Positions 10,150-19,160 of a stretch of DNA of 64,000 nucleotides are shown one piece after another. The stretch covers positions 868,001 to 932,000 of the forward strand of contig NZ_JAGP01000001.1 in the NCBI RefSeq assembly GCF_000526715.1, in the 5' to 3' direction. The stretch comes from Hydrogenovibrio kuenenii DSM 12350. Lineage in GTDB: Bacteria > Pseudomonadota > Gammaproteobacteria > Thiomicrospirales > Thiomicrospiraceae. A program made the position numbers and the translations under genes. Numbering within the stretch: the first letter of the stretch is position 1; each line of letters opens with the position of its first letter. The notes below the pieces were generated by a model. That model saw only the letters and a program-made list of their open reading frames with translations, was not told where the DNA came from and did no database searches.

Positions 10150-11199
10150 TTGACGCATCAGGAACTGACTACCATTATTCCGTTAGATAAAATTTCAGCT
10201 AGGCTAGATGCTGTATTAGCGGAGATTTACTCAGATTATTCTCGTAATAGAATCCAAGATTGGATCAAAGCGGGTAATGTGACTTTGGATGGTGTTGTTC
10301 AACGCAAACCTAATTTTAAAGTATTAGGCGGCGAGAAAGTTGTTTTACAGGCAGAGTTGGCTGATGACGTTGTTTATGAAGCACAGGAAATAGAATTGGA
10401 TATCGTTTATGAAGATGAACATATTCTTGTCATTAACAAGCCAGTTGGTTTGGTCGTTCACCCTGGTGCAGGCAATCCTGATGGTACCCTGTTAAACGGT
10501 CTGTTATTTTATTCGGAAAAATTACGTGAAGTACCAAGAGCAGGTATCGTACATCGTTTAGATAAAGACACTTCTGGCCTTATGGTTGTGGCTAAAACTG
10601 TGCCGGCACAAACGCATTTGGTAGAGCAGTTGCAGCGCCATGCGGTGGAACGTGTTTATGATGCTGTTGTGGTTGGAAAAATGATTTCAGGTGGTTCGGT
10701 TAAGAAAAATATTGGTCGCCACCCAACAGATCGTAAACGTATGGCGGCTTTGAAGATTGGCGGGAAACCCGCAGTTTCTCATTATCGTGTTCTTGAGCGT
10801 TTTCGTGAGCACACACATGTGCGTGTTCAATTAGAAACGGGTCGCACGCATCAAATTCGTGTACATATGTCTTCTATAGATTATCCATTGGTGGGTGATC
10901 CAGTTTATGGCGGTAGACTTCGTATTCCTAAGAAGATGATGCCGGAATTTGTAGATTACATTAGAGAGTTTAAACGACAAGCATTGCATGCGGGTTCGTT
11001 AAGCTTAACGCATCCAGTCACGGGTAAAACCATGAAGTGGAAAGCGCCTATGCCGGATGATATGTTGGAATTGATTGATATGCTTCGAGATGATATGGAC
11101 GATTTCCAAGCACAATATAATGGTTATGATGATTATGATTATGACCATGACAACGGTGTGGAAGTAGAGTGGGTGACGGATGCCGATATCTCAGATTGA
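10150..11199 (+). CDS. rluD: 23S rRNA pseudouridine synthase RluD
   Basis: Makes pseudouridines in helix 69 of 23S rRNA. An S4 RNA-binding domain (about 18-75) is followed by the RsuA/RluA catalytic domain; D138 in HRLDKDTSG is the catalytic aspartate. The C-terminal 25 residues are very rich in Asp and Tyr, a tail longer than usual. The start is TTG at 10150, chosen because GGAG lies 6 nt upstream and no ATG in frame retains the S4 domain. It overlaps pgeF by 20 bp, as in the conserved bamD / rluD-pgeF locus. Confidence 0.94.
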   Translation: MTHQELTTIIPLDKISARLDAVLAEIYSDYSRNRIQDWIKAGNVTLDGVVQRKPNFKVLGGEKVVLQAELADDVVYEAQEIELDIVYEDEHILVINKPVGLVVHPGAGNPDGTLLNGLLFYSEKLREVPRAGIVHRLDKDTSGLMVVAKTVPAQTHLVEQLQRHAVERVYDAVVVGKMISGGSVKKNIGRHPTDRKRMAALKIGGKPAVSHYRVLERFREHTHVRVQLETGRTHQIRVHMSSIDYPLVGDPVYGGRLRIPKKMMPEFVDYIREFKRQALHAGSLSLTHPVTGKTMKWKAPMPDDMLELIDMLRDDMDDFQAQYNGYDDYDYDHDNGVEVEWVTDADISD

Positions 11200-11947
11200 T
11201 GACTTAACATTAATCCGGCCGGATTGGCCTGTATCATCAAAAGTAAAGGCTTTTACGACAACCCGACAATCCGGTATAAGCAAAGGTGTTTACGATTCTT
11301 TTAATCTCGCCACTCATGTGAAAGATGATTCTAATGCAGTTGTTTCTAATCGCAAAAAGTTGCAACAGTCTTTACAGCTACCTACTGAACCTTTTTGGCT
11401 CAACCAACAACATACCAGTCAAGCAGTAGCCTTTTCTCCGGCATTAAATGTGCCGGTTGCAGATGCAGCTTGGACCCAAACCCCAGGGCAAGTTTTAACC
11501 GTCATGACAGCGGATTGCTTGCCTATTATCCTTGTCGATAACGCAGAAACCATGGTAGCTGTGATCCATGCCGGTTGGCGTGGGTTAGCGGACGGTATTA
11601 TCGAAAACATTTTAAAGCAGTTGCCAATAACGGCTGACCAATTACAGGCTTGGATAGGCCCTGCAATATCTCAGCAGTATTTTGAGGTGGGTGGTGAAGT
11701 GTTGGATGCGTTTGTCGAGAAACGTGTGCAATTGCTTGATTGCTTTAAGCAGTCCGAGGCAGATGCAACAAAGTATTTTGCTGACCTACCCAGCCTGGCA
11801 GATTTTATCTTAAAAGAAAGCGGAGTGAATCGCGTGACCTTAAGTAGTTTGTGTAGTTACGCACAACCAGAACTTTTTTATTCTTATCGTAGAGACGGTG
11901 AAACAGGTCGTATGGCAACCTTGATTTGGTTGGATGCTAATAATTAG
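11180..11947 (+). CDS. pgeF: Laccase-domain protein PgeF (YfiH family)
   Basis: Family members act as peptidoglycan editing factors, removing wrongly inserted serine from muropeptide precursors; older annotation calls them polyphenol oxidases. The zinc/active-site motifs NQQHTSQ, TADCLPI and HAGWRGL are present, with CTYS-like CSYA and YSYRRDGETGRMA at the C-terminus. Length 255 aa is usual. The coding region overlaps the end of rluD, implying coupled translation. A copy of the dispersed 20-bp motif lies inside (11788-11806, antisense) and encodes P-S-L-A-D-F around residues 204-209 without visibly lengthening the protein. Confidence 0.93.
   Translation: MPISQIDDLTLIRPDWPVSSKVKAFTTTRQSGISKGVYDSFNLATHVKDDSNAVVSNRKKLQQSLQLPTEPFWLNQQHTSQAVAFSPALNVPVADAAWTQTPGQVLTVMTADCLPIILVDNAETMVAVIHAGWRGLADGIIENILKQLPITADQLQAWIGPAISQQYFEVGGEVLDAFVEKRVQLLDCFKQSEADATKYFADLPSLADFILKESGVNRVTLSSLCSYAQPELFYSYRRDGETGRMATLIWLDANN
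11788..11806 (-). repeat. Dispersed motif, copy 2 (inside pgeF, antisense)
   Basis: The minus strand reads AAAATCTGCCAGGCTGGGT. The sense reading is P-S-L-A-D-F. Confidence 0.85.
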
Positions 11948-11949
11948 TT

Positions 11950-13941
11950 CTACAGAAAACCGCTATTAATAAAGCCTTCACATTGCTCAATATCTTCTGG
12001 TAACCCCTGAATAATTAAATCATCATCAACGCGTATTTTTGTTTTTGGATCAGGGTCATCACCGCGAACATGACCACGTTTAACAGATTTTACGATGACA
12101 TTAAATTGTTCTGTATACAGTTCTTCCAGCGTTTTACCAACGGCATAAGAGGATTCATTGATGTGGACAGGCTGGATGATTTGCCCACTTTGCGATTGAT
12201 CAAAGGGGATGATGTCTGTGTCACCAGGATATAGACCATCTAACAAGCCATAACGGTTTTTACGCGCTTCTCGCGTTTGTCTGATTACTTGACTAGGCGG
12301 ATGCCCCAGCATCAGCAATAAATGAGACGCGAACATAATGCTTGATTCAAAAGTGTCTGGTATAACTTCGGTGGCACCCTCAGCAAGCAACTCCTGTAAA
12401 TTGGTATCGTCTTGTGTTCTGACCAATACTGGTAGCTCAGGCGCAACACGTTTAAGGGTTTTTAAAGTTTTAAGTACCGAGTGATAGTCATGGAAACTGA
12501 TAATCGCAACTTTAGCATTGTGAATATTAGTTGCTTTCAACACACTTTCTTTTGCAGAATCGCCAAAATAAACGGGTTCACCACTTTGTGCAGCTTCTTG
12601 TACACGACGTATGTCCATATCTAATGCTACGAAGGCTTGGTGGGACTTTTCTAAAAATTTGGCAGTTGTTTGTCCGACACGACCAAACCCTAAAATCACC
12701 ACATGATCTTTTAAGAACTTGGAGTCTTCTTCAATGGTTTTTTCGATTTCCACAAAGTTCGAGGTGTAGCTTTCTTTGCAAATGGTTTTGGCAATGCTAC
12801 CGTTGAATTTGATAATGAAAGGAGAAGCTATCATGCTGAGTACAGCAGAGGTTAAGATGAGCTGACTCAGTTCCAAGCTCAGCAAATTGTTGGAGAGGGC
12901 GAGAGTAATCAGAACTAGGCCGAATTCACCGACTTGACCAAGCGAAAGCGCCGTTCTTAGAGCAACCCCTTCCGGGTGTTTTGAAACTTTCATGATAAAG
13001 AAAATCGAAGCAATTTTTAGCAGGATAATGCCTAGGGTAATCAACAGAACGGACATGAAGTGATCTATCACCAATTGCGGAGAGATAATCATCCCAACCG
13101 TGATAAAAAACAACCCTAATAAAATATCTTGAAACGGACGAATATCCGCTTCAACTTGGTGTTTATATTCCGTTTCACCTAACATCATCCCCGCCATAAA
13201 AGCACCAAGCGTCATGGATATACCCATTTCTTCAGTAAAGGCTGCGGCAGCCAAAACCATGGTGAGAACCGTAAGTGTGAAAAGTTCTTGCGACTTGGAT
13301 GAGGCAACTTCCTGAAAAATCGGTCGCAAGACATAACGTCCAGCCAACAAAATTACAGCGACGACAACCAAACCTTTTAATAAAGCCAAGCCTAATTCAG
13401 CCGCCAAGCCATCTCCCGTAGCGCTAGCCAATGCAGGAATAAGGATTAGGAGTGGAATCGCCATGATATCCTGGAAAATCAGAATACCGACAGCTGCTCG
13501 GCCATGACGTGTTTGAATTTCTGATTGTTCGGTGAGTTGCTTAATCACAATCGCAGTGGAGGATAGCGCAAAGGCGCTTGCAATGACAAAGCTGGTTTCA
13601 AAGTTAAGCCCAAAACCAAATTTAGAAACTAGGTAGACCACCAACCCCGTTATGAAAACCTGCACCGAACCCAAGCCAAACACGGCTTTACGCATAGCAA
13701 TCATTTGTGAAAGTGAAAATTCAAGCCCTATGGCAAACAGGAGGAAGACGATGCCAAACTCAGCGAGGAATTTAACGTTCTCTTCACTCTGAATAAGTGC
13801 AAAGCCAAAAGGACCGACCAAAACCCCTACGGCAATATAGTTCAGGATAGCTGGGACATGCGCTCTACGAGAAATAGAAATCAGTAAGACTGTTAAAATC
13901 AGGATGGAGACAATTTTAACGAACATATGGTGGTCGGCCAT
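11950..13941 (-). CDS. KefB/YbaL-like monovalent cation:proton antiporter (CPA2) with RCK domain
   Basis: An inner-membrane antiporter of the CPA2 family: about 12 hydrophobic segments (residues 5-385), then a TrkA-N/RCK nucleotide-binding domain beginning at DHVVILGFGRVGQTTAKFLE and a TrkA-C domain at the end (LIIQGLP). Such proteins exchange K+ or Na+ for protons and are gated by nucleotides or glutathione. An upstream start at 14037 would add 32 non-conserved residues; the ATG at 13941 (MADHHMF) with AGGAAAG ahead is chosen. It converges on pgeF with 2 bp between stops. Whether it is a KefB or a YbaL orthologue cannot be decided here. Confidence 0.9.
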   Translation of the reverse strand: MADHHMFVKIVSILILTVLLISISRRAHVPAILNYIAVGVLVGPFGFALIQSEENVKFLAEFGIVFLLFAIGLEFSLSQMIAMRKAVFGLGSVQVFITGLVVYLVSKFGFGLNFETSFVIASAFALSSTAIVIKQLTEQSEIQTRHGRAAVGILIFQDIMAIPLLILIPALASATGDGLAAELGLALLKGLVVVAVILLAGRYVLRPIFQEVASSKSQELFTLTVLTMVLAAAAFTEEMGISMTLGAFMAGMMLGETEYKHQVEADIRPFQDILLGLFFITVGMIISPQLVIDHFMSVLLITLGIILLKIASIFFIMKVSKHPEGVALRTALSLGQVGEFGLVLITLALSNNLLSLELSQLILTSAVLSMIASPFIIKFNGSIAKTICKESYTSNFVEIEKTIEEDSKFLKDHVVILGFGRVGQTTAKFLEKSHQAFVALDMDIRRVQEAAQSGEPVYFGDSAKESVLKATNIHNAKVAIISFHDYHSVLKTLKTLKRVAPELPVLVRTQDDTNLQELLAEGATEVIPDTFESSIMFASHLLLMLGHPPSQVIRQTREARKNRYGLLDGLYPGDTDIIPFDQSQSGQIIQPVHINESSYAVGKTLEELYTEQFNVIVKSVKRGHVRGDDPDPKTKIRVDDDLIIQGLPEDIEQCEGFINSGFL

Positions 13942-14101
13942 CAATACAACTTTCCTGTTAATGGGGTTGGTAGTAAATAGTATAAATTTGTTTCTAACTT
14001 TATCATTTAATGTATTGATTATTAATGATAATGTCAAAGATTACAGGCTGCTTTTCCGTGCTTTGCCTGTGTTTTGTTAAGTTAGATCGTTGTGAATGAA
14101 T

Positions 14102-14944
14102 TCAAGCAAATTCAAATCTCATGGATAAATCAATGGCGCGAATGTGTTTGGTAATAGCACCTGTTGAAATATAGTCTACTTGTGTTACCGCTAAAATCGC
14201 TAACTGATCTAATTCCACATTACCCGAGACTTCTAATTTTGCTAGTTTATTGTTGAGAGCAACGGCTTCGTGAATCATTTCCAGATTGAAGTTATCGAGC
14301 ATAATAATATCTGCACCGGCGCTAAGTGCTTGATTCACTTCATCCAGTGTTTCGGTTTCAACCTCAACCATGATTTCAGGATAATGTTGCTTAGCAGAAG
14401 TCACTGCATTGTGAATACCGCCAGCAGCCATAATGTGATTTTCTTTCAATAAAATAGCGTCATACAAGCCTATACGATGGTTTTTACCACCACCGCAATG
14501 TACAGCATACTTTTGTGCCAAACGTAGACCTGGTAGGGTTTTTCTGGTGTCTAGCAATTGTGTGTGAGAGTTTTTTAACTGCGTGACATAGCTTGCTGTT
14601 TCAGTTGCTGTTGCTGACAGTGTTTGCAAAAAGTTCAACGCACTTCGTTCGCCGGAGAGTAGGGTTTTTGCATTGCCGTTCAACTCGCATAGCAAACTAC
14701 CCGCTTTTACTTGGTCGCCTTCATTGCAGTGCCAGGTTATTTCAATCGCTGAATCAAGATGATTAAAAACAGCATCGAACCAAGGTCTGCCGCAAATAAC
14801 GGCATCTTCTTTGGTAATGATGCGAGCCTTAGCTTGTTGATTGTCTGCAATTAATGAAGCGCTTAAATCACCAGAACCAATGTCTTCTTCTAAAGCAGCT
14901 TGTACGTTTTTTTCTAGGTCTTTGAAATAATCTAGAGTCGGCAT
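14102..14944 (-). CDS. nadC: Nicotinate-nucleotide pyrophosphorylase (quinolinate phosphoribosyltransferase)
   Basis: Converts quinolinate and PRPP to nicotinate mononucleotide in de novo NAD synthesis. Visible family motifs are EEDIGSGDLSA near the N-terminus, LNFLQTLSATAT, the DTRKTLPGLR active-site segment, KYAVHCGGGKNHRIGLYD, and the barrel motifs VEVETLDE, DIIMLDNF and EVSGNV. At 280 aa it has normal size. It is a single gene, divergent from ampD, as in many gammaproteobacteria. Confidence 0.96.
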   Translation of the reverse strand: MPTLDYFKDLEKNVQAALEEDIGSGDLSASLIADNQQAKARIITKEDAVICGRPWFDAVFNHLDSAIEITWHCNEGDQVKAGSLLCELNGNAKTLLSGERSALNFLQTLSATATETASYVTQLKNSHTQLLDTRKTLPGLRLAQKYAVHCGGGKNHRIGLYDAILLKENHIMAAGGIHNAVTSAKQHYPEIMVEVETETLDEVNQALSAGADIIMLDNFNLEMIHEAVALNNKLAKLEVSGNVELDQLAILAVTQVDYISTGAITKHIRAIDLSMRFEFA

Positions 14945-15163
14945 ATTCAGTCGTTTTTGTAATAGTTTTATAGGGTGCTGTATTTATTTTTAGCACGGAT
15001 TGATTGCTATTTAGTTTAGCTTAAAAGCCGATTAACGTTGTGAAATATTTGGAAGCAAATTAAAAGATTTTTACCAATTATCTAGCTTTTCTTATTACAA
15101 AAAAATGCTAAATATAGGCAGAATCATTTAATAAGTTACGGCTTGTGATTATACTTGTTGTCT

Positions 15164-15754
15164 ATGACTCAACAGTTTAAAAAATCATTCACCAGACCTT
15201 ACGCCGTTAATCTTCAAACACATTTGTTGAACGGTGTGCGTTATGTGCAAAGTGAAAATTGTGACGAGCGCCCTCAAGACGGTGAGATTGAATTGGTTGT
15301 TATACATGGCATTAGCCTGCCACCAGGCAAGTTCGGTGGTCAAGGTGTCGAACAACTCTTTACCAACCAGCTCAACCCGAAAGAAGATCCTTATTACGAA
15401 ACCATTGCGCACTTGAAAGTGTCTGCACATCTTTTTATTAACAGAAGAGGGGAAGTTACCCAATTTGTTCCTTTTAATAAAAGAGCTTGGCATGCTGGGG
15501 TTTCGCGTTACCAAGGGCGTGATAAATGCAACGATTTTTCTATAGGCATAGAGCTCGAAGGCACGGATTTTACGCCTTATACTGCGTCTCAATATGAATC
15601 TTTGAAGCATGTTATTCAAGCGCTTTTTAACGCTTATCCAACGATTTCAAAAGACGCGGTAACGGGGCATGAGCATATTGCACCTGGTAGAAAAAATGAT
15701 CCAGGCCCTTATTTTATGTGGTCAGCGATTCGTGCTATAACGAATAAAGTATAA
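15164..15754 (+). CDS. ampD: 1,6-anhydro-N-acetylmuramyl-L-alanine amidase AmpD
   Basis: Cytosolic zinc amidase that cleaves anhydro-muropeptides in peptidoglycan recycling. Zn ligands fit the Citrobacter AmpD pattern: H48 (VVIHGISLPPGKFGG), H169 and D179 (GHEHIAPGRKNDPGP), with K177 two residues before the Asp. No signal peptide, as expected for AmpD rather than the periplasmic amidases. The upstream TTG at 15155 would add three residues; the ATG at 15164 is preferred. A TATACT box at 15150-15155 lies so close to the ATG that the message could be nearly leaderless. Divergent from nadC. Confidence 0.94.
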   Translation: MTQQFKKSFTRPYAVNLQTHLLNGVRYVQSENCDERPQDGEIELVVIHGISLPPGKFGGQGVEQLFTNQLNPKEDPYYETIAHLKVSAHLFINRRGEVTQFVPFNKRAWHAGVSRYQGRDKCNDFSIGIELEGTDFTPYTASQYESLKHVIQALFNAYPTISKDAVTGHEHIAPGRKNDPGPYFMWSAIRAITNKV

Positions 15755-15793
15755 AAACCGTTTTGAAAAAAACGAGTTACTCTGTCTTAAAGA

Positions 15794-16039
15794 CTAGGCA
15801 ATCCAACCGTCATTATTTTTTTTGTTTCGGGAGGAAGTAGTTGGTTCATCTGTTTTTGGAGAGAACTTCATGCAAGGTTCGCCTGATGCTTCAAACACAA
15901 CAACACTTGGTAAGCGTTGGGTTTTAAAACCAAATGCACGGCACCCTTTAGGGTTGGCATCATCCCAAGTAATATAAAAATGTTTACACTTGAAGCAATC
16001 TATTGGCTCAAAGTTGGATTCTGAATTAACCTTACTCAT
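15794..16039 (-). CDS. Small conserved cysteine-containing protein, function unknown
   Basis: A protein of about 81 aa with C-F-K-C-K-H-F-Y-I-T-W-D, then GCRAFGFKTQRLPS and a later single Cys in GEPCMKF. The four cysteines plus a histidine suggest a small metal- or thiol-binding fold. Similar short proteins occur in many beta- and gammaproteobacteria and are sometimes mislabelled uracil-DNA glycosylase; nothing here supports that activity. A non-ATG start at 16069 would add ten residues; the ATG at 16039 is chosen. It sits between ampD and the flavodoxin gene on the opposite strand. Confidence 0.75.
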   Translation of the reverse strand: MSKVNSESNFEPIDCFKCKHFYITWDDANPKGCRAFGFKTQRLPSVVVFEASGEPCMKFSPKTDEPTTSSRNKKNNDGWIA

Positions 16040-16210
16040 CTTAGGGTATAAATTTTTTTTAAATCCCAATTAATAGTTGTTATGCTAATATTCTGCAAAA
16101 ATACTAAGAAATGCTTTTAAATAAATTCTAAAACAAACTATTCGATAGTGTGAACTTTCGTGATAAGTTTTGAATTTAAATTTTAAATAACCTTAACAAA
16201 GGGATTGATT

Positions 16211-16726
16211 ATGGCTCAAGTCGGTCTTTTCTACGGAACAGATACAGGGAACACCGAGCGTGTTGCCGATATGATTAAAGATAAAATCGGTGCAGATATC
16301 GTTGATGTTTATGATATTGCTTCTGCAAGTGCTGCGGATTTTGCCAAATATGACAAGATTATTTTGGGACAGCCGACTTGGTACTATGGTGAACTTCAAA
16401 GCAGCTGGGATGATTTTTGGGATGAATTCAAGGGTATTGATTTCACCGATAAACAAGTTGCATGTTTTGGATTGGGAGACCAAGCGGACTATGCCGAATA
16501 TTTCTTAGATGCAATGGGTTTGATGCATGACATTGCGCTTGAAAATGGTTCTATTCCAGTTGGCTATTGGTCAACAGATGGTTACCAGTTTGATGAGTCT
16601 AAGGCAGTCACCGAAGATGGAGAATTCTTTGTTGGTTTGGCGATTGATGAGGATCAACAGCCAGAAATGACCGCTGAGCGCGTTGACCAATGGGTGGACC
16701 AAGTTAAAGAAGAAATGTCTCTTTAA
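16211..16726 (+). CDS. fldA: Flavodoxin (long-chain type)
   Basis: Small FMN protein that carries electrons at low potential. The N-terminal FMN phosphate loop is G-T-D-T-G-N-T-E, the isoalloxazine-flanking Trp loop is PTWYYGELQ, and the second loop is GLGDQADYAEYF; the length of 171 aa and the extra loop mark the long-chain class typical of FldA. The protein is strongly acidic, as usual. The ATG at 16211 is chosen over a TTG at 16205 because AAAGGGA is better spaced to it. Electron donors and acceptors cannot be read from the context. Confidence 0.93.
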   Translation: MAQVGLFYGTDTGNTERVADMIKDKIGADIVDVYDIASASAADFAKYDKIILGQPTWYYGELQSSWDDFWDEFKGIDFTDKQVACFGLGDQADYAEYFLDAMGLMHDIALENGSIPVGYWSTDGYQFDESKAVTEDGEFFVGLAIDEDQQPEMTAERVDQWVDQVKEEMSL

Positions 16727-16750
16727 ATTTCTTTGATTAGCCTATTTGCT

Positions 16751-16769
16751 AAAATCTGCCAGGCTGGGT
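16751..16769 (+). repeat. Dispersed motif, copy 3, forming a 9-bp hairpin
   Basis: Reads AAAATCTGCCAGGCTGGGT, 24 nt after the flavodoxin stop. Here the motif is the left arm and loop of a perfect hairpin: ATCTGCCAG (16754-16762) pairs with CTGGCAGAT (16770-16778) across GCTGGGT. No T run follows, so it is a poor intrinsic terminator. Confidence 0.85.
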
Positions 16770-16842
16770 CTGGCAGATATGTTCAAACCTGTAATTCTTT
16801 ACACTATCTCCTTGTTTTTTCTTAAAAACCAGCTGTTTTCGC

Positions 16843-16870
16843 TTGTTATTTCAATAAAAAACCGTATAAT
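16843..16870 (+). promoter_or_regulatory. Sigma-70 promoter of the rpsF operon
   Basis: TTGTTA at 16843-16848 and TATAAT at 16865-16870 with a 16-bp spacer. The leader of roughly 100 nt to rpsF contains GCTCT-TTC-AGAGC and TGAATC-CACATT-GATTCA hairpins; these could serve S6/S18 feedback control, but the known S6:S18 motif was not recognised. Confidence 0.7.
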
Positions 16871-16978
16871 TCCGCTCTTTCAGAGCATATTTATCTGAAT
16901 TTCCTTGCTTCACTGACTGAATCCACATTGATTCATGAGTTGGGAGGCTTTTTTATTAATCCATAAGGAGATCCATAA

Positions 16979-17332
16979 ATGCGTCATTATGAAGTCGTAT
17001 TTTTAGTGCACCCAGATCAAAGTGAACAGGTGCCAGCAATGATCGAACGTTACCGTGGTCTAATCGAAGAAAAGGGTGGTTCAATTCACCGTTTGGAAGA
17101 TTGGGGTCGTCGTCAACTAGCTTACCTTATTAACAAAGTCCACAAAGCTCATTACATTCTAATGAACATCGAGTGTGATCAAGAAACTCTAAATGAATTA
17201 GAGAACTTGTTCTACTACAACGATGCCGTTCTTCGTAATATGTTTGTTAAACGTAACGAAGCAGTTACAGAACCTTCTGTAATGGCTAACTACAAAGAAG
17301 ATAAGCGTAGAGGAGCTGAGAACAATGGCTAG
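16979..17332 (+). CDS. rpsF: 30S ribosomal protein S6
   Basis: Small-subunit protein that binds the central domain of 16S rRNA together with S18. The N-terminus [19 protein letters not shown] and the [11 protein letters not shown] segment are diagnostic. Length 117 aa is normal for gammaproteobacteria without the long glutamate tail of E. coli. AAGGAG precedes the ATG. The last 8 bp overlap the start of rpsR. No priB lies between rpsF and rpsR, unlike E. coli. Confidence 0.97.
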   Translation: MRHYEVVFLVHPDQSEQVPAMIERYRGLIEEKGGSIHRLEDWGRRQLAYLINKVHKAHYILMNIECDQETLNELENLFYYNDAVLRNMFVKRNEAVTEPSVMANYKEDKRRGAENNG

Positions 17333-17552
17333 AAATTTTGGAAGAAAAAAATTCTGTCGTTTTACTGCAGAAGGCGTTAAAGAAATCGATTACAAAGATT
17401 TAGATACTTTAAAAAGCTACATCACTGAAACAGGTAAAATCGTTCCAAGTCGTATCACTGGAACGAGCGCAAGATACCAACGTCAGCTAGCAACAGCTAT
17501 CAAGCGTGCTCGTTACCTTGCGTTATTACCTTATACAGATCAGCATAAATAA
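17325..17552 (+). CDS. rpsR: 30S ribosomal protein S18
   Basis: Basic 75-aa protein of the 30S platform. Recognised by [35 protein letters not shown] and the C-terminal [13 protein letters not shown]. Overlap with rpsF indicates translational coupling, and GAGG precedes its ATG inside rpsF. The operon continues into the DUF2232 gene after 32 bp. Confidence 0.97.
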   Translation: MARNFGRKKFCRFTAEGVKEIDYKDLDTLKSYITETGKIVPSRITGTSARYQRQLATAIKRARYLALLPYTDQHK

Positions 17553-17584
17553 GTTTGGCTGAAAAGAAACGATAAGGAACGCCC

Positions 17585-18472
17585 ATGCTATTTGTTGCGA
17601 ACTATGTCATGAAGGGTCAAATTCAGGCCTACATAGCCACAGCACTTCTAGCATTATTGACCGTTTGGTTCGGTCCACTTGGTATGTTGTTAGGTGCAGT
17701 TATTGCCCTAATTACGTTGCGAGTAGATACTGCCGAAGGGTTTAAACTTTTAATCGCAGCGATAGCGATTAATCTGGTAGCTACACAAGTCTTTATGGGC
17801 AGTATGCTACCAGCGTGGGTTGCTATTGCAGAATACATGTTGCCGGTTTGGCTAATGGCTTGGGTACTGAGACGTACCAACTCCTTAGCTTCGGCATTAA
17901 GTTTAGGCATGTTAATGACCGGTGCTGTAGTCATTGTTTTCCACTTTATTGTGGGCGATGCTTCAGCTTGGTGGTCGAAGATGATGAATACGGCATTGCT
18001 GCCATTTATTCAAGAAGCTGGAGTGCAAGCTCCTGTAAAGCTGATTGAAACCATGTCAGATGTAGCAACCATGTTACTTGCCATGTTTATGGTGGTGTTA
18101 TGGTTTTCTATTCTGTTATTGGGTAGATGGTGGCAAGGGAGACTGTTCAATCCAGGACAGTTTCAGCAGGATTTTTATCAAATTCGACTGCCAAAGAATC
18201 TTGCTTACTTAGCAATTGTTCTGGCTATTGTCGGATTGTTGATTAAGACTGGCTTGATTCAAGACTTGTCTGGCGTGATGATGGCTGGCCTGATGTTTCC
18301 AGGGTTGGCAATTGCACACCATGCCGTAGCGATAAAAAAGATGGGTAGTGGCTGGTTAATCGGTCTGTACATTTTATTGTTTCTGTTTCCGCAAACGATA
18401 TTGATTTTAGCGACAATTGGCTTAATTGATACTTGGTTAGATATTAGAAGCCGTTGGTCACAAGATAGTTAA
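17585..18472 (+). CDS. DUF2232-type polytopic membrane protein
   Basis: A 295-aa protein with about eight hydrophobic segments and almost no extended soluble part. Position between rpsR and rplI is a conserved feature of many proteobacteria (for example Pseudomonas), where this slot holds a DUF2232/YybS-like inner-membrane protein of unknown function. Nothing in the sequence suggests catalytic residues. AAGGAA precedes the ATG. Assignment rests on topology and gene order, not on a clear motif. Confidence 0.78.
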   Translation: MLFVANYVMKGQIQAYIATALLALLTVWFGPLGMLLGAVIALITLRVDTAEGFKLLIAAIAINLVATQVFMGSMLPAWVAIAEYMLPVWLMAWVLRRTNSLASALSLGMLMTGAVVIVFHFIVGDASAWWSKMMNTALLPFIQEAGVQAPVKLIETMSDVATMLLAMFMVVLWFSILLLGRWWQGRLFNPGQFQQDFYQIRLPKNLAYLAIVLAIVGLLIKTGLIQDLSGVMMAGLMFPGLAIAHHAVAIKKMGSGWLIGLYILLFLFPQTILILATIGLIDTWLDIRSRWSQDS

Positions 18473-18494
18473 AGATAAATTAGAGGTTTGAGCG

Positions 18495-18947
18495 ATGAAC
18501 GTTATTCTGCTTGAAAAAGTACAAAACCTAGGTGGCTTGGGCGATCAAGTTGCTGTTAAATCTGGTTATGCACGTAACTTCCTAATTCCAAAAGGGAAGG
18601 CAAAACCAGCAACTAAAGAAAATATTGCTGAGTTCGAAGCAATTCGTGTTGAGCTTGAAAAGCAAGCTGCAGAAGCTTTGGCTGCTGCACAAGCAATTTT
18701 CGAAAAAATGAATGGAACAGTTGTTTCTATCGAATCTGTTGCAGGTGACGAAGGGAAATTGTTCGGTTCTGTTGGAACTGCGGATATTGCAGATGCACTT
18801 AAAGCTGCTGGTTTCGAAACTGAGCGTAAAGCTGTTCGTATGCCAGAAGGTGCTCTACGTCATGTAGGTACTTTTGAAATTGATGTTGAGCTACACTCTG
18901 ATGTAGTTGCGTCAATCACAGTTGAAGTTAAAGCTTCTGAAGCTTAA
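18495..18947 (+). CDS. rplI: 50S ribosomal protein L9
   Basis: Large-subunit protein with two globular domains joined by a long helix. The N-terminal domain [19 protein letters not shown] and [13 protein letters not shown] is unmistakable; the connecting helix is rich in Glu, Ala and Lys; the C-terminal domain contains [15 protein letters not shown]. Length 150 aa is normal. It is the last gene of the rpsF operon and is followed by a strong terminator. Confidence 0.97.
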   Translation: MNVILLEKVQNLGGLGDQVAVKSGYARNFLIPKGKAKPATKENIAEFEAIRVELEKQAAEALAAAQAIFEKMNGTVVSIESVAGDEGKLFGSVGTADIADALKAAGFETERKAVRMPEGALRHVGTFEIDVELHSDVVASITVEVKASEA

Positions 18948-18964
18948 TTAAATACTAAGCTGTA

Positions 18965-18993
18965 AAAAAGCGAGGCATTGCCTCGCTTTTTTT
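18965..18993 (+). terminator. Rho-independent terminator of the rpsF-rplI operon
   Basis: Stem GCGAGGC/GCCTCGC with loop ATT, extended by flanking A and T runs, ending in seven T. Confidence 0.93.
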
Positions 18994-19009
18994 ATGTCCA
19001 AAATTCATC

Positions 19010-19030
19010 AAAATCTACCAGGCTGGGGGT
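19010..19030 (+). repeat. Dispersed motif, copy 4 (intergenic)
   Basis: Reads AAAATCTACCAGGCTGGGGG followed by T; it has one extra G. It lies 17 nt after the rplI terminator and upstream of dnaB. Confidence 0.85.
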
Positions 19031-19160
19031 AACAGTCTGTAGGTTAAAAAATACAATAAACTTACAATCGTCACACTTTTTTAAACGGTTATAATACACT
19101 TTCGTTTAGCGTTAACTACGTTGATAAGTCCCATAAATTTCATAAAAATTCATAGAGTAA

